From the NCBI GenBank assembly GCA_964354225.1, contig CAYGZC010000015.1, forward strand, positions 1 through 23,608: a stretch of 23,608 nt of DNA. Direction: 5' to 3'. Positions 16,541 through 23,608 of this stretch are shown here, piece by piece. The translations under genes and the position numbers were made by a program. The notes under the pieces were generated by a model, which saw only the letters and a program-made list of their open reading frames with translations, did not search any database and had not been told where the DNA came from. The first letter of the stretch is position 1. The number at the start of each line of letters is the position of its first letter. This DNA is from CAYGZC01 sp964354225 (GTDB lineage: Bacteria > Bacteroidota > Ignavibacteria > UBA10030 > SZUA-254).

Positions 16541-17640
16541 TTAAAAAAATCTTTAATGGAGCTGCACACGTAATGAATCTGTTCATCGGTTAATTCGGGA
16601 TACATCGGCAAAGAAAGTATTTCGTCTGAAACTTTTTCTGTTACCGGAAAATCACCATTTTTATAATCCAAGTGGGAAAATGCTTTTTGTTGATGCAGGG
16701 GTACGGGATAATGCAAACCTGTCGATATTCCTTTTGTATCTAAATATTTCTGCAAATCGTCTCGCTGTGGCACCCTGATTACATATAAATGATATACGTG
16801 TTTTGCATATTGCATTTCACACGGTGTCGTAACACTCGGAATTTCGTTTAGAAGCTCATTATACAGTGATGCATGACTTCGGCGTGCTTGTGTCCATGAA
16901 TCTAAATAACGTAACTTCACACCAAGCACAGCACCTTGAATTCCGTCCATTCGGTAATTATGTCCATAAACTTCGTGATAATATTTTTTGTCAGAACCAT
17001 GATCACGGATCATTTTAAATTTTGAGGCAAGCCCCGGATCATTGGTCACAACTGCACCACCCTCACCATATGCACCAAGGTTTTTACCTGGATAAAAGCT
17101 GAACGATGCCGCGTGTGATAATGCACCAACTTTTTGTTTTTTATATTCCGCTAAGTGTGCCTGTGCACAATCTTCAACTAAGTAGAGATTGTATCGCTTT
17201 GCGATATCCCTTAGTGGATCCATGTTGGCTGATTGACCGTACAGATGAACTGCAACGATTGCTTTTGTACACTTTGTTATTTTCTCCTCGACCTTTGTCG
17301 GATCTATATTATAACTATCCTCTTCACAATCGACAAAAACAGGTTTCGCTCCGCAAAGTGTAGCCCCCCATGCTGATGCGATAAAAGTATTAGCTGGAAT
17401 AATAACTTCGTCACCAGAGGTCACACCAAGCGCCCATAGAGCTAAATGATTTCCATCGGTTCCCGAACTGACTCCATAGCAGTAATCAACATTATGAACT
17501 TTGGCAAATTCTCTTTCGAAATCCGCTACTGCTTTCCCTAAAATAAACGCCGTATTCTCTAAAACATTTTCGATTGCATTGTGAATCTCATTTTTAATCG
17601 AAAAATATTGAGACTTCAAATCGACAAATGGTACTTTCAT
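16537..17640 (-). CDS. DegT/DnrJ/EryC1/StrS sugar aminotransferase (WbpE-like)
   Basis: A 367-residue PLP enzyme. The Schiff-base Lys is Lys186 in SFYPGKNLGAYGEGGA, the PLP-ring Asp is in LVEDCAQAH (Asp157), and the substrate and phosphate contacts include SSGTDGNHLAL near residues 58-68 and NYRMDGIQGAVL. This is a full-length sugar 3- or 4-aminotransferase. With the WbpB- and WbpD-like genes downstream it most likely aminates the 3-keto UDP-sugar uronate using glutamate (WbpE/WlbC role; PorR of Porphyromonas is of this type). It is the first gene of block A, with a 508-bp gap upstream, and its stop overlaps the glycosylphosphotransferase start. A QdtB-type 3-amino-deoxyhexose role is the main alternative. 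Confidence 0.9.
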   Translation of the reverse strand: MKVPFVDLKSQYFSIKNEIHNAIENVLENTAFILGKAVADFEREFAKVHNVDYCYGVSSGTDGNHLALWALGVTSGDEVIIPANTFIASAWGATLCGAKPVFVDCEEDSYNIDPTKVEEKITKCTKAIVAVHLYGQSANMDPLRDIAKRYNLYLVEDCAQAHLAEYKKQKVGALSHAASFSFYPGKNLGAYGEGGAVVTNDPGLASKFKMIRDHGSDKKYYHEVYGHNYRMDGIQGAVLGVKLRYLDSWTQARRSHASLYNELLNEIPSVTTPCEMQYAKHVYHLYVIRVPQRDDLQKYLDTKGISTGLHYPVPLHQQKAFSHLDYKNGDFPVTEKVSDEILSLPMYPELTDEQIHYVCSSIKDFFK

Positions 17641-18148
17641 ATTCTGTTTCTATCTGTATAAATAAAATTTGGAATCATTTAAGGATAAAGTGCAAGTAAT
17701 ACGACAAAATATAATGCACTTCAACATATTAACCTATGCTACATATCACACGGTTGGCAATATTCTTTTGTGATAATCTAAATCAATAGCTTAAGAGACT
17801 TTTCCGATGCGGTTCCCTTAATAACATTCTCATTCTATAAATCTCGAGGATCATTAGCCTTCATTAGCTAATATGTGTTATAATAGCAATGTTTTCACAA
17901 GGTCAAAGAATAATATGCGAAGAAGACCTATTTCCCGACTTAATTCTAATCGAAAGGGTTGATGGCTCTAACTTAAAACTAATGCCTCAATATTTACAAA
18001 ATTTCAGTAATTAAAAGTAATATTATGAATTGTATTTTCCAAAAATATTATTGTTTGTTTCCGCGCTATTTTTGGCATCTGCTCGATGAATAATTGTTAA
18101 AAATCGCTAAAAATCACAGTATCGATATTTTATTTAGAAAAATAAAGC
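17641..18148. other. 508-bp intergenic gap between the two polysaccharide operons
   Basis: No convincing gene is present. The stretch is very AT-rich and contains a possible minus-strand promoter for block A (17696-17724). On the plus strand there is a TATAAT (17879-17884) next to a 41-codon ORF (17889-18014) that shows no family features. The heptamer CATTAGC occurs twice close together near 17852-17869. The rest shows no repeats, IS end or RNA fold that can be supported. Confidence 0.6.
17696..17724 (-). promoter_or_regulatory. candidate promoter for the block A operon
   Basis: On the minus strand TTGAAG (complement of 17719-17724) is followed after 17 bp by TATTAC (complement of 17696-17701). 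Each hexamer matches the sigma-70 consensus at four of six positions. It lies 55 bp upstream of the aminotransferase ATG at 17640. Low confidence because the background is AT-rich. Confidence 0.3.
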
Positions 18149-19300
18149 TTAAATCAATTGATTTTCGACAATATTATTGTAAATCTTTGTTTTAATGATC
18201 GACATTAAGGCGGAGGATGGTCCAGTAATATTCAACCGATCATCTCTATTAATTAGACTGCAATCGTTTCTGTTTCGCCACCATCTGGCTGTTTCCCTGG
18301 CTGGTGCTTGCCACATATGTTTTTTTTGCGACATAAAAACTAAAAAGCTCTCATACAATTTCAATCGCTCTGGGGTGCTCATGTAATCTGGATGAACATT
18401 AATGAGCGCAAGACCTCCATGTTCTTCAATCCAATTAACTTTTTGTTCCCATAATGATATATCGGTCCGATTCAATATTTCAAATAAAGTATGATCCTGA
18501 GCTAATGTTAATGGCAATTCAACAATCTGTTGGATAAAATATGGCCAAATACTACAACAGCCACCGGGTTGAGGTTCGTATGGATCCGTATCCGGAAATG
18601 AACTGTCATATTCCATATTAAGGGCAGGCATCCATTCAATGTTTCGAAGGGTCGACTCTGAACGAAACCCAACCGCACCCCACTGTTTTGCATGATCGTT
18701 AATTTTCCGAACGCGTTCCATAAATATTTTTTTCGATTGAAATAATTTCCCGTCGTGGGAAAATCCATGAACGCCAATCTCACAGCCAAAATCACGTAAA
18801 CGATCAACAATTTTCCAATCAATAGGGTAACGCTCAGGAACAATATTCCACGATGAAATAAATCCGAACTCTTTTTCGATCTCCGCTATTCGGGGGGCTT
18901 GTTGCAAGCCAGAATCCCATTCAACGTCATGAGTAATAACGAATGCAAATTTCTTTTTCTGAGGCCAAGGAGCAATCCTATGAATATAACTTTTCCCATT
19001 ATGTTCAATGACTGCTCTGAGAAAGTCATCTACCCGATCAACAAGAATCGGCTCAATGGGCCAAGCGGGGAATGTCTTCTTCGATTGAATTTTGACATAT
19101 TTCTTTCTGAGTGCAAGTTGGAGAAATCTTGGTATGAACGGCTTTACATTGTAAAATATATGGCGCTTCCAACTGCCTGCCTTGCTCTGGTATTTTTCAT
19201 AGAGATAATATTCGATATCCGGATTTTTAAAGTGAGGAATCTTTATATTTTCTTCTATTTTTAAAAGCGAGGTCAATAATGATGGTAATTTCGGACTCAT
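18149..19300 (-). CDS. polysaccharide deacetylase-fold (NodB-like, CE4-related) protein
   Basis: 383 residues from ATG 19300; a TTG at 19330 would add ten. The first about 110 residues are basic and of unknown role. The NodB-type barrel follows. VITHDVEWD (His-Asp, about 122-129) is the catalytic-base motif. GVHGFSHDG carries the two metal-binding histidines (about 178 and 182). FRSES carries the Arg motif, and INVHPDYM carries the last His. All expected metal and catalytic residues are present, so it should hydrolyse an N-acetyl (or similar) group from a sugar. No signal peptide is seen, which points to a cytoplasmic substrate such as a lipid-linked or nucleotide sugar, as for many deacetylase homologues in O-antigen loci. 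It is the last gene of block B, 64 bp after a methyltransferase. Confidence 0.85.
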   Translation of the reverse strand: MSPKLPSLLTSLLKIEENIKIPHFKNPDIEYYLYEKYQSKAGSWKRHIFYNVKPFIPRFLQLALRKKYVKIQSKKTFPAWPIEPILVDRVDDFLRAVIEHNGKSYIHRIAPWPQKKKFAFVITHDVEWDSGLQQAPRIAEIEKEFGFISSWNIVPERYPIDWKIVDRLRDFGCEIGVHGFSHDGKLFQSKKIFMERVRKINDHAKQWGAVGFRSESTLRNIEWMPALNMEYDSSFPDTDPYEPQPGGCCSIWPYFIQQIVELPLTLAQDHTLFEILNRTDISLWEQKVNWIEEHGGLALINVHPDYMSTPERLKLYESFLVFMSQKKHMWQAPARETARWWRNRNDCSLINRDDRLNITGPSSALMSIIKTKIYNNIVENQLI

Positions 19301-19364
19301 AATATTCTTTGGTTCAAGCTTCAGTAACAACGAAATCTTATTTTATAGAAAATAATCTGTCTGA

Positions 19365-20165
19365 TTATAAAATCACTTTCTTCGGTTTTATGAATTGAGC
19401 TGTTTTACTCTTCTGAAAACAAATTACCGGCTCTGCTGCCCAGCGCGGTGAAAAAATATTGTATAACAATGTCATCGTGTACTTAAATGATAGTGCTTTT
19501 ATTTTCGATTTTGAATGTAATTTTAAATAGCGGGTACCATTTTTCGGTAATCCTAGATAGACACTCTTCGCTGTAAATCCAAAGGAGCTTATATATTCTA
19601 ACAATGTATCATAAGTGAAGTATCTGAGATGAGCATAGAACTCATACTTCGATGTTTCAACCATTGGATTATGAAATGTTTTACCTGATAATAACATCGG
19701 TAAAAGATATGTTAAGCCAGAATAATTGGGTGCAGATAAATAGAGATAACCATCATCTGCCAACATCCGATGAATCTCGCTCACAAAATTATCGATGTGA
19801 ATAAGATGCTCGATTACGGCAAGACCAATTATTGCATCGAAATGTTTATCGGGAAATGGAAACGGCTTTTTCGTATCATCAAGATCAAACGAGCTTGTTT
19901 TAATACCAAGTTTCTTTAACGAAGTCAAACAGGTTGGACTAATCTCGTTACAGATCAACTCGGTTTTGTAATTTTCGATTATCCTATCTGCAACAACACC
20001 AATCCCCGCAGCAACATCTAGAATTCTCTTATGATTTCGATTTTCAAAAACAGCAGGGAATATCCTGTGTCGTTCATGATACATATCGTAATCATTAACG
20101 TCGGAAATGTGCTCTAATCTGGTTTCTTCAAGTTCGATAGCAGTTTTTATATCATTATTTTCCAT
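19365..20165 (-). CDS. class I SAM-dependent methyltransferase
   Basis: 266 residues. The SAM-binding motif I RILDVAAGIGVVAD is at about 47-60. The acidic end of strand 2 is in ICNEIS. Motif II/III text follows: FDAIIGLAVIEHLIHI (about 112-127) and MLADDGYLYLSAPNY. The VIEHL stretch is typical of the Methyltransf_11/25 group acting on small molecules or sugars. The C-terminal third is basic and specific to this protein. It lies 17 bp after the ATP-grasp gene and belongs to the block B operon. The acceptor (oxygen, nitrogen or carbon) cannot be deduced. Confidence 0.88.
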   Translation of the reverse strand: MENNDIKTAIELEETRLEHISDVNDYDMYHERHRIFPAVFENRNHKRILDVAAGIGVVADRIIENYKTELICNEISPTCLTSLKKLGIKTSSFDLDDTKKPFPFPDKHFDAIIGLAVIEHLIHIDNFVSEIHRMLADDGYLYLSAPNYSGLTYLLPMLLSGKTFHNPMVETSKYEFYAHLRYFTYDTLLEYISSFGFTAKSVYLGLPKNGTRYLKLHSKSKIKALSFKYTMTLLYNIFSPRWAAEPVICFQKSKTAQFIKPKKVIL

Positions 20166-20182
20166 TCCTTTTCCCTTTTATA

Positions 20183-21361
20183 TCATTTGTGTAGTATTTT
20201 AAAGATACCCATACATCTTTTTAAAAAAGGTTTAATATCTCGGACATCGAATGTAGCAAATACGCGCCGTTTAAAATATGGCAGAATAAATCGCAATAAC
20301 GAATATTTCCTAGAATAAATAAGTTTGCCTGTTGTATAAACATCCCTGAATTCATCTATCCAATAAACATTATTTTGATAAATCATTTTCGACGGAATTC
20401 TTCCGTTCACAGAATAATCGTATAGAATCCATGGGAAATTTATACCGCATTTTACTGAGAGCGGTCCCGAACGATTATGCCTGCCATTCACTTCTAACAG
20501 TTTATACTTATCATCCCTTGGATCCTTTTTGAATTCCGTGCAAGAATAACCATTGAATCCAATCGCTTTCAATATTTTTCTTCCCGATTCAAGAACTTCC
20601 GAGATACTCTCCCGGCTTTTCACTACGCAAGGTACACCGAACGCAGGTGGTGATAAGCGTACCTTTTCGGAAGTAAATTCAATTATCGGTTCACCATTTA
20701 AAAAAAAAGAATTATAATTTACACCAAGGGTATCATCGCCAATAATCAGCTCTTGCAGCATAACTTCGATTCCCAAGTTAGTCGCTCGGGAGACCTCGGC
20801 AACCATCTCTTCCATGTTATTGACCTGAACCATTTTTTTACGGAAATGCTCATAATAACGATGGCTGTAACATGGTTTTACTAAACAAGGGAACCTTAAC
20901 GAATAAGCATACTTTGTAACATCATCTGAATTTTTAGCAACAAATGTTTTAGGCGACGGAACACCAATTTCCTCGGCGAGAGAATAAGTAAATTTTTTAT
21001 CAATGATACGCTGTGTTATATCCCATTCAGTACATTGTACGATATAATATTTCTCAAGCACATGTTTATTTTTTGAAACAATAACAAGCGTTGGATCATC
21101 GGCAGGAACAAGGAACATCCTGCCATTACGAAGTGAATATTCTTTTAGTATCTCAATAAATTCTTTTTCGTGCTTTTCGGGATGCGGTGTATAGATTCTT
21201 TCTTTTACAAATTTCGATAAATACCCCATATCATCTTGCTTTTGGTACGAGACCGCGACGATCGGTACCCCCATGACACCCAACCCTCGGATGACAGCCA
21301 ATCCAATTGTGTGACAGGAGAGAACTACTGCGGGAACTAGTTTTGAATCTTTTGTAAGCAT
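20183..21361 (-). CDS. ATP-grasp carboxylate-amine ligase-like protein
   Basis: 392 residues from the ATG at 21361; TTG at 21370 would add three. The N-terminal preATP-grasp domain starts PAVVLSCHTIGLAVIRGLG, as in COG3919-type predicted ligases. The ATP-grasp domain has FPCLVKPCYSH (ATP-binding Lys about 162), MLQELIIGDD, and YKLLEVNGRHNRSG with the metal-binding Glu and Asn (about 290 and 292). These enzymes activate a carboxylate as acyl-phosphate and couple it to an amine or thiol. Similar genes occur in exopolysaccharide loci, where substrates are mostly unknown. The start lies 25 bp inside the preceding methyltransferase gene, so the two are coupled. A natural guess is amide formation on a sugar acid, but this is not shown by the sequence. 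Confidence 0.87.
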   Translation of the reverse strand: MLTKDSKLVPAVVLSCHTIGLAVIRGLGVMGVPIVAVSYQKQDDMGYLSKFVKERIYTPHPEKHEKEFIEILKEYSLRNGRMFLVPADDPTLVIVSKNKHVLEKYYIVQCTEWDITQRIIDKKFTYSLAEEIGVPSPKTFVAKNSDDVTKYAYSLRFPCLVKPCYSHRYYEHFRKKMVQVNNMEEMVAEVSRATNLGIEVMLQELIIGDDTLGVNYNSFFLNGEPIIEFTSEKVRLSPPAFGVPCVVKSRESISEVLESGRKILKAIGFNGYSCTEFKKDPRDDKYKLLEVNGRHNRSGPLSVKCGINFPWILYDYSVNGRIPSKMIYQNNVYWIDEFRDVYTTGKLIYSRKYSLLRFILPYFKRRVFATFDVRDIKPFLKRCMGIFKILHK

Positions 21362-22197
21362 ATTACCCAATGATTAGCAAAGATCCTGAAAAAATGTAGA
21401 AACGATTTTGAAGAAAGCTTTTCCAACAATTGACTGATTTTAAGAGACTGTCTATATGGAATGAATTCCTTTTTCCAGAAAGTCATAGGACCGAATCCAA
21501 TGGTTTTGATTTCCAATATTTTAAAATTGAAATCCTTAAAAAGATTATACAATTTCCATGCAAAATAACGACGATATTCTTTTAAACCCGTAAACTCACT
21601 CTCTTTGTTCCCATTGCGAAATATTTTATTCCAAACATAAGTAAATCCGCGATGTAGATAATAATATGGATCGAACAAGATTGGCAATCGCAGCCAATTA
21701 GGCAAACCGACAATTACAAGTCCCTCATTTTTCACAACTCTCTCAAGCTCATTAATGCTCTTCGCATCCTCGGTAAGATATGATAAGACACCAATACAAA
21801 ATATTACGTCGAATGAGTTATTTTGGAAAGGTAAATGTTCGATATCACCTTGAGCATATCCAATTATTTGTGAGCCAAATTGATTAGTCGCAATGCTTGC
21901 CCGTGAAATCATCGACTCAGTCATATCAACGCCGACAACATTATAACCACGGCTTGCAGCTTCACCCACAAAAATCCCGGGACCGCAGCCAACATCTAAA
22001 ATCTTTAACGATGTATGATTCGTATATTTAGAGAGTAAATGGAACACAGCAATTTTCCTCTGAAGCATATCAGCGCTATAGCACTTACTTATTTCCTTTG
22101 GGTCCTGATCATAAATATTCGTCCAGAACTCATTTGATTTAGAAAAACTTGACGCAACAACTCTTTTATGATCATCCATGTCTATGGTTTTTGTCAT
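21337..22197 (-). CDS. class I SAM-dependent methyltransferase
   Basis: 286 residues. Motif I ILDVGCGPGIFVGEA is at about 66-80, VVGVDMTESMI is the strand-2 acidic region, and FDVIFCIGVLSYL with VVKNEGLVIVGLPN forms motifs II and III. These are features of the UbiE/Methyltransf_11 group. The last about 90 residues are basic and aromatic and may contact a membrane or lipid-linked substrate. Its end overlaps the ATP-grasp start by 25 bp, and it begins 51 bp after the radical SAM gene. The acceptor is unknown. It is not a close copy of the other methyltransferase at 19365-20165. Confidence 0.9.
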   Translation of the reverse strand: MTKTIDMDDHKRVVASSFSKSNEFWTNIYDQDPKEISKCYSADMLQRKIAVFHLLSKYTNHTSLKILDVGCGPGIFVGEAASRGYNVVGVDMTESMISRASIATNQFGSQIIGYAQGDIEHLPFQNNSFDVIFCIGVLSYLTEDAKSINELERVVKNEGLVIVGLPNWLRLPILFDPYYYLHRGFTYVWNKIFRNGNKESEFTGLKEYRRYFAWKLYNLFKDFNFKILEIKTIGFGPMTFWKKEFIPYRQSLKISQLLEKLSSKSFLHFFRIFANHWVICLQKIQN

Positions 22198-22248
22198 CCA
22201 TGATTAAAAATAATACCAAACAGAAAGTCGACAGTCGCAAATAAATCA

Positions 22249-23493
22249 TCAATCCGGACAACTCAGGAATGTTTTTATATTCTCGCCTTTAAAATATTCT
22301 TGTGCTTTTTGTAGTCTTTCACGTATTGTTTGTTCATCAACTTGTGGAATTATTCCTGATGCAGTCGTCCCTTCCTTCAGGTCGTAAGGGAAAACCGTTA
22401 CCTTATCAAAATGAATCTTTGAAACAACGCGGAGAGAATCCTCAAATTCTTCATCCGTCTCTGAAGGAAAACCAACCATCACATGGGTTGAAAGTTCAAT
22501 CTCGGGATAAATAGAACGCGCCTTCTGAAAAAATTCTAGAATTTCATCCACATTATACCTTCTGTTCATCATATCCAGGACTCTATCGTTGCCGGATTCT
22601 ACCGGGCAAAGGATACTTTTTATCCTTTTTGACGTTATCAGGTTGAGCAATGTTTGTTTGTAAAGAATTAACCATTTAGGATGGATTTCTTGAATATGGA
22701 AACCGATATCTTTGAAATTACCGTTTTTACCTGATTCCTTTTTGGCAATCAACTCAAGCTCGTTTATCAATCGTGAAAGCAGATCCGGGAATGTCTGTCC
22801 ATCATCTCTGCCATATGCACCAACATCATCTCCGAGTATGATAAAATCTTTATACCCTCTTTCCAAGCCATCATAAAATTGTTTAACTATGCCATCAATT
22901 GGCTGGCTTACCAAGGTGCCAATCGCTCGTTTTATAGCACAATACGAACAATTCCCAAGGCATCCTCTGCTTATATTGAGATAAAATTTCGATATATTCA
23001 ATCTTAATATTATTCTTATCTTCTTTTCTAAATATCTTATTATTCTCAATCCAAATGTGCTTGATAACTCAAAATCATTTTTAAGTTTTTGTACCGCAGT
23101 CGGCAGTGAGCTGACAGTTATTTCGTCGGGAATGATGTTCATATCCTCGATTTCGGAATATTTCACTATTGCTTTAGGAAAGAACGAATCGATTTTTTCA
23201 ATTTCCTTTGGTGCTATTGAGCTAACCCCTCTAAACTCACTGAATTTTGTTGGGGCAATATCAGGAAGACATCCAAGAACAAGCAATTTACCGGGAAATC
23301 CCTTTAGGTATCTTAACCTTGATAACGAGTAACTTTCTTCCTGCTCTTTAAATGCACAGGTCGAAAGTATAATATAATCAGCATCTTTGGGATTATTGAT
23401 TTTCTTGTAATCGTTCAACATAAAATATTTTTCTAATTTTACTATCTCAGAATTTCTCCTGATACAGCAATTACTTTCTAAGTAAACTTTCAT
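22249..23493 (-). CDS. radical SAM methylthiotransferase-like protein without TRAM domain
   Basis: 414 residues. The N-terminal MTTase (UPF0004) domain keeps three candidate cysteines for the auxiliary Fe-S cluster: Cys9 or Cys10 in ESNCCIRRNSE, Cys46 in STCAFKEQEE and Cys75 in VLGCLP. The radical SAM triad is Cys178/182/185 in RGCLGNCSYCAIK. Other family signatures are LGDDVGAYGRD, VESGNDRVLDMMNRRY (Glu where tRNA/S12 enzymes have Gln), HVMVGFPSETDEEF and FPYDLKEGTTA. The protein stops about 30 residues after this, so the C-terminal TRAM domain that MiaB, RimO and MtaB use to bind tRNA or S12 is absent. Known family members insert a methylthio group into C-H bonds. The missing TRAM and the neighbours suggest a small-molecule or glycan substrate. 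The gene begins 14 bp after a probable methyltransferase. Confidence 0.85.
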   Translation of the reverse strand: MKVYLESNCCIRRNSEIVKLEKYFMLNDYKKINNPKDADYIILSTCAFKEQEESYSLSRLRYLKGFPGKLLVLGCLPDIAPTKFSEFRGVSSIAPKEIEKIDSFFPKAIVKYSEIEDMNIIPDEITVSSLPTAVQKLKNDFELSSTFGLRIIRYLEKKIRIILRLNISKFYLNISRGCLGNCSYCAIKRAIGTLVSQPIDGIVKQFYDGLERGYKDFIILGDDVGAYGRDDGQTFPDLLSRLINELELIAKKESGKNGNFKDIGFHIQEIHPKWLILYKQTLLNLITSKRIKSILCPVESGNDRVLDMMNRRYNVDEILEFFQKARSIYPEIELSTHVMVGFPSETDEEFEDSLRVVSKIHFDKVTVFPYDLKEGTTASGIIPQVDEQTIRERLQKAQEYFKGENIKTFLSCPD

Positions 23494-23507
23494 CCATGAC
23501 CTCTATT

Positions 23508-23608
23508 TTAAAATGGTTTCCTTAAACAATAAATATGCTTCGAGTTTATGCACCATAACGGTAAATCATCGATCCTAACATCTTTAAAACTGAAACTGGC
23601 AATACCGT
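23508..23608 (-). CDS. C-terminal fragment of a probable methyltransferase (5' end outside the window)
   Basis: A minus-strand frame runs open from the window edge to a TAA at 23508-23510, giving 32 residues that end KHIYCLRKPF. This ending resembles class I SAM methyltransferases, which often close with a strand such as H-[IV]-x-x-x-x-[KR]-K-P, and it compares with NHWVICLQKIQN at the end of the neighbouring methyltransferase (21337-22197). The fragment stops 14 bp before the radical SAM start, so it is the upstream member of block B. The class is tentative because the catalytic part is outside the window. Confidence 0.5.
   Translation of the reverse strand, partial: GIASFSFKDVRIDDLPLWCINSKHIYCLRKPF

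Noticed and set aside
17889..18014. 41-codon plus-strand ORF with a TATAAT 4 bp before its ATG
   Set aside because: No Shine-Dalgarno, no proper -35, almost no room for a 5' leader and no recognisable sequence features; likely chance in AT-rich DNA.
18151..18164. AAATCAATTGATTT perfect palindrome at the deacetylase stop
   Set aside because: AT-only arms with no natural loop; expected by chance in this composition and no protein site is known to me.
18899..19264. 121-residue plus-strand ORF opposite the deacetylase gene
   Set aside because: Lies antisense over a well-supported gene; composition is that of a complementary-strand shadow.
1..23608. CRISPR arrays, insertion sequences, prophage genes, toxin-antitoxin or other defence systems
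   Set aside because: No regularly spaced direct repeats, transposase, integrase, phage structural or known defence genes were found on either strand.

Overview
The window looks like a chromosomal piece of a Bacteroidota/FCB-group bacterium, most likely near Ignavibacteria/Chlorobi. Two large secreted proteins end in type IX secretion (T9SS) type A sorting domains with the YPNPFN motif. The DNA is AT-rich, Shine-Dalgarno sites are often weak or absent, and two-thirds of the window carries envelope and surface-polysaccharide genes. The species cannot be named from this sequence.

Left part (1-7300), mostly housekeeping: the 3' end of a TPR protein; a deoxynucleoside kinase; a convergent thymidylate kinase / S41 C-terminal-processing protease pair; an ECF-like sigma factor followed by a membrane-anchored toast-rack/LiaF-like protein; a lone tRNA-Arg(ACG); and a receiver-only response regulator that overlaps a short, divergent PilB/GspE-type ATPase by 4 bp.

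Middle (7430-13320), minus strand: a T9SS-exported protein with a Big_2-like domain, a PAP2 membrane phosphatase, and an 866-residue T9SS protein made of about 14 Asp-box beta-propeller blades. A short imperfect palindrome lies over the start codon of the first of these.

Right part (13440-23608), minus strand, two polysaccharide blocks. Block A (17640 down to 13449) holds a DegT/WbpE-like aminotransferase, a polyprenyl glycosylphosphotransferase, a Gfo/Idh/MocA (WbpB-like) dehydrogenase and a left-handed beta-helix acetyltransferase (WbpD-like). This is the B/D/E core of the route to UDP-2,3-diacetamido-2,3-dideoxy-uronic acids, plus an enzyme that starts a glycan on lipid. A 508-bp gap separates it from block B (23608 down to 18149): the tail of a probable methyltransferase, a methylthiotransferase-like radical SAM enzyme with no TRAM domain, a methyltransferase, an ATP-grasp ligase, a second methyltransferase and a polysaccharide deacetylase-fold protein, tightly spaced as one operon.

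The main hypotheses are: (1) block A makes a diacetamido-uronic acid for a surface glycan, possibly the one that anchors the neighbouring T9SS cargo, by analogy with A-LPS in Porphyromonas; (2) block B is an unassigned tailoring operon combining radical SAM, ATP-grasp and methylation chemistry. No CRISPR array, insertion sequence, prophage or recognisable defence system was seen.
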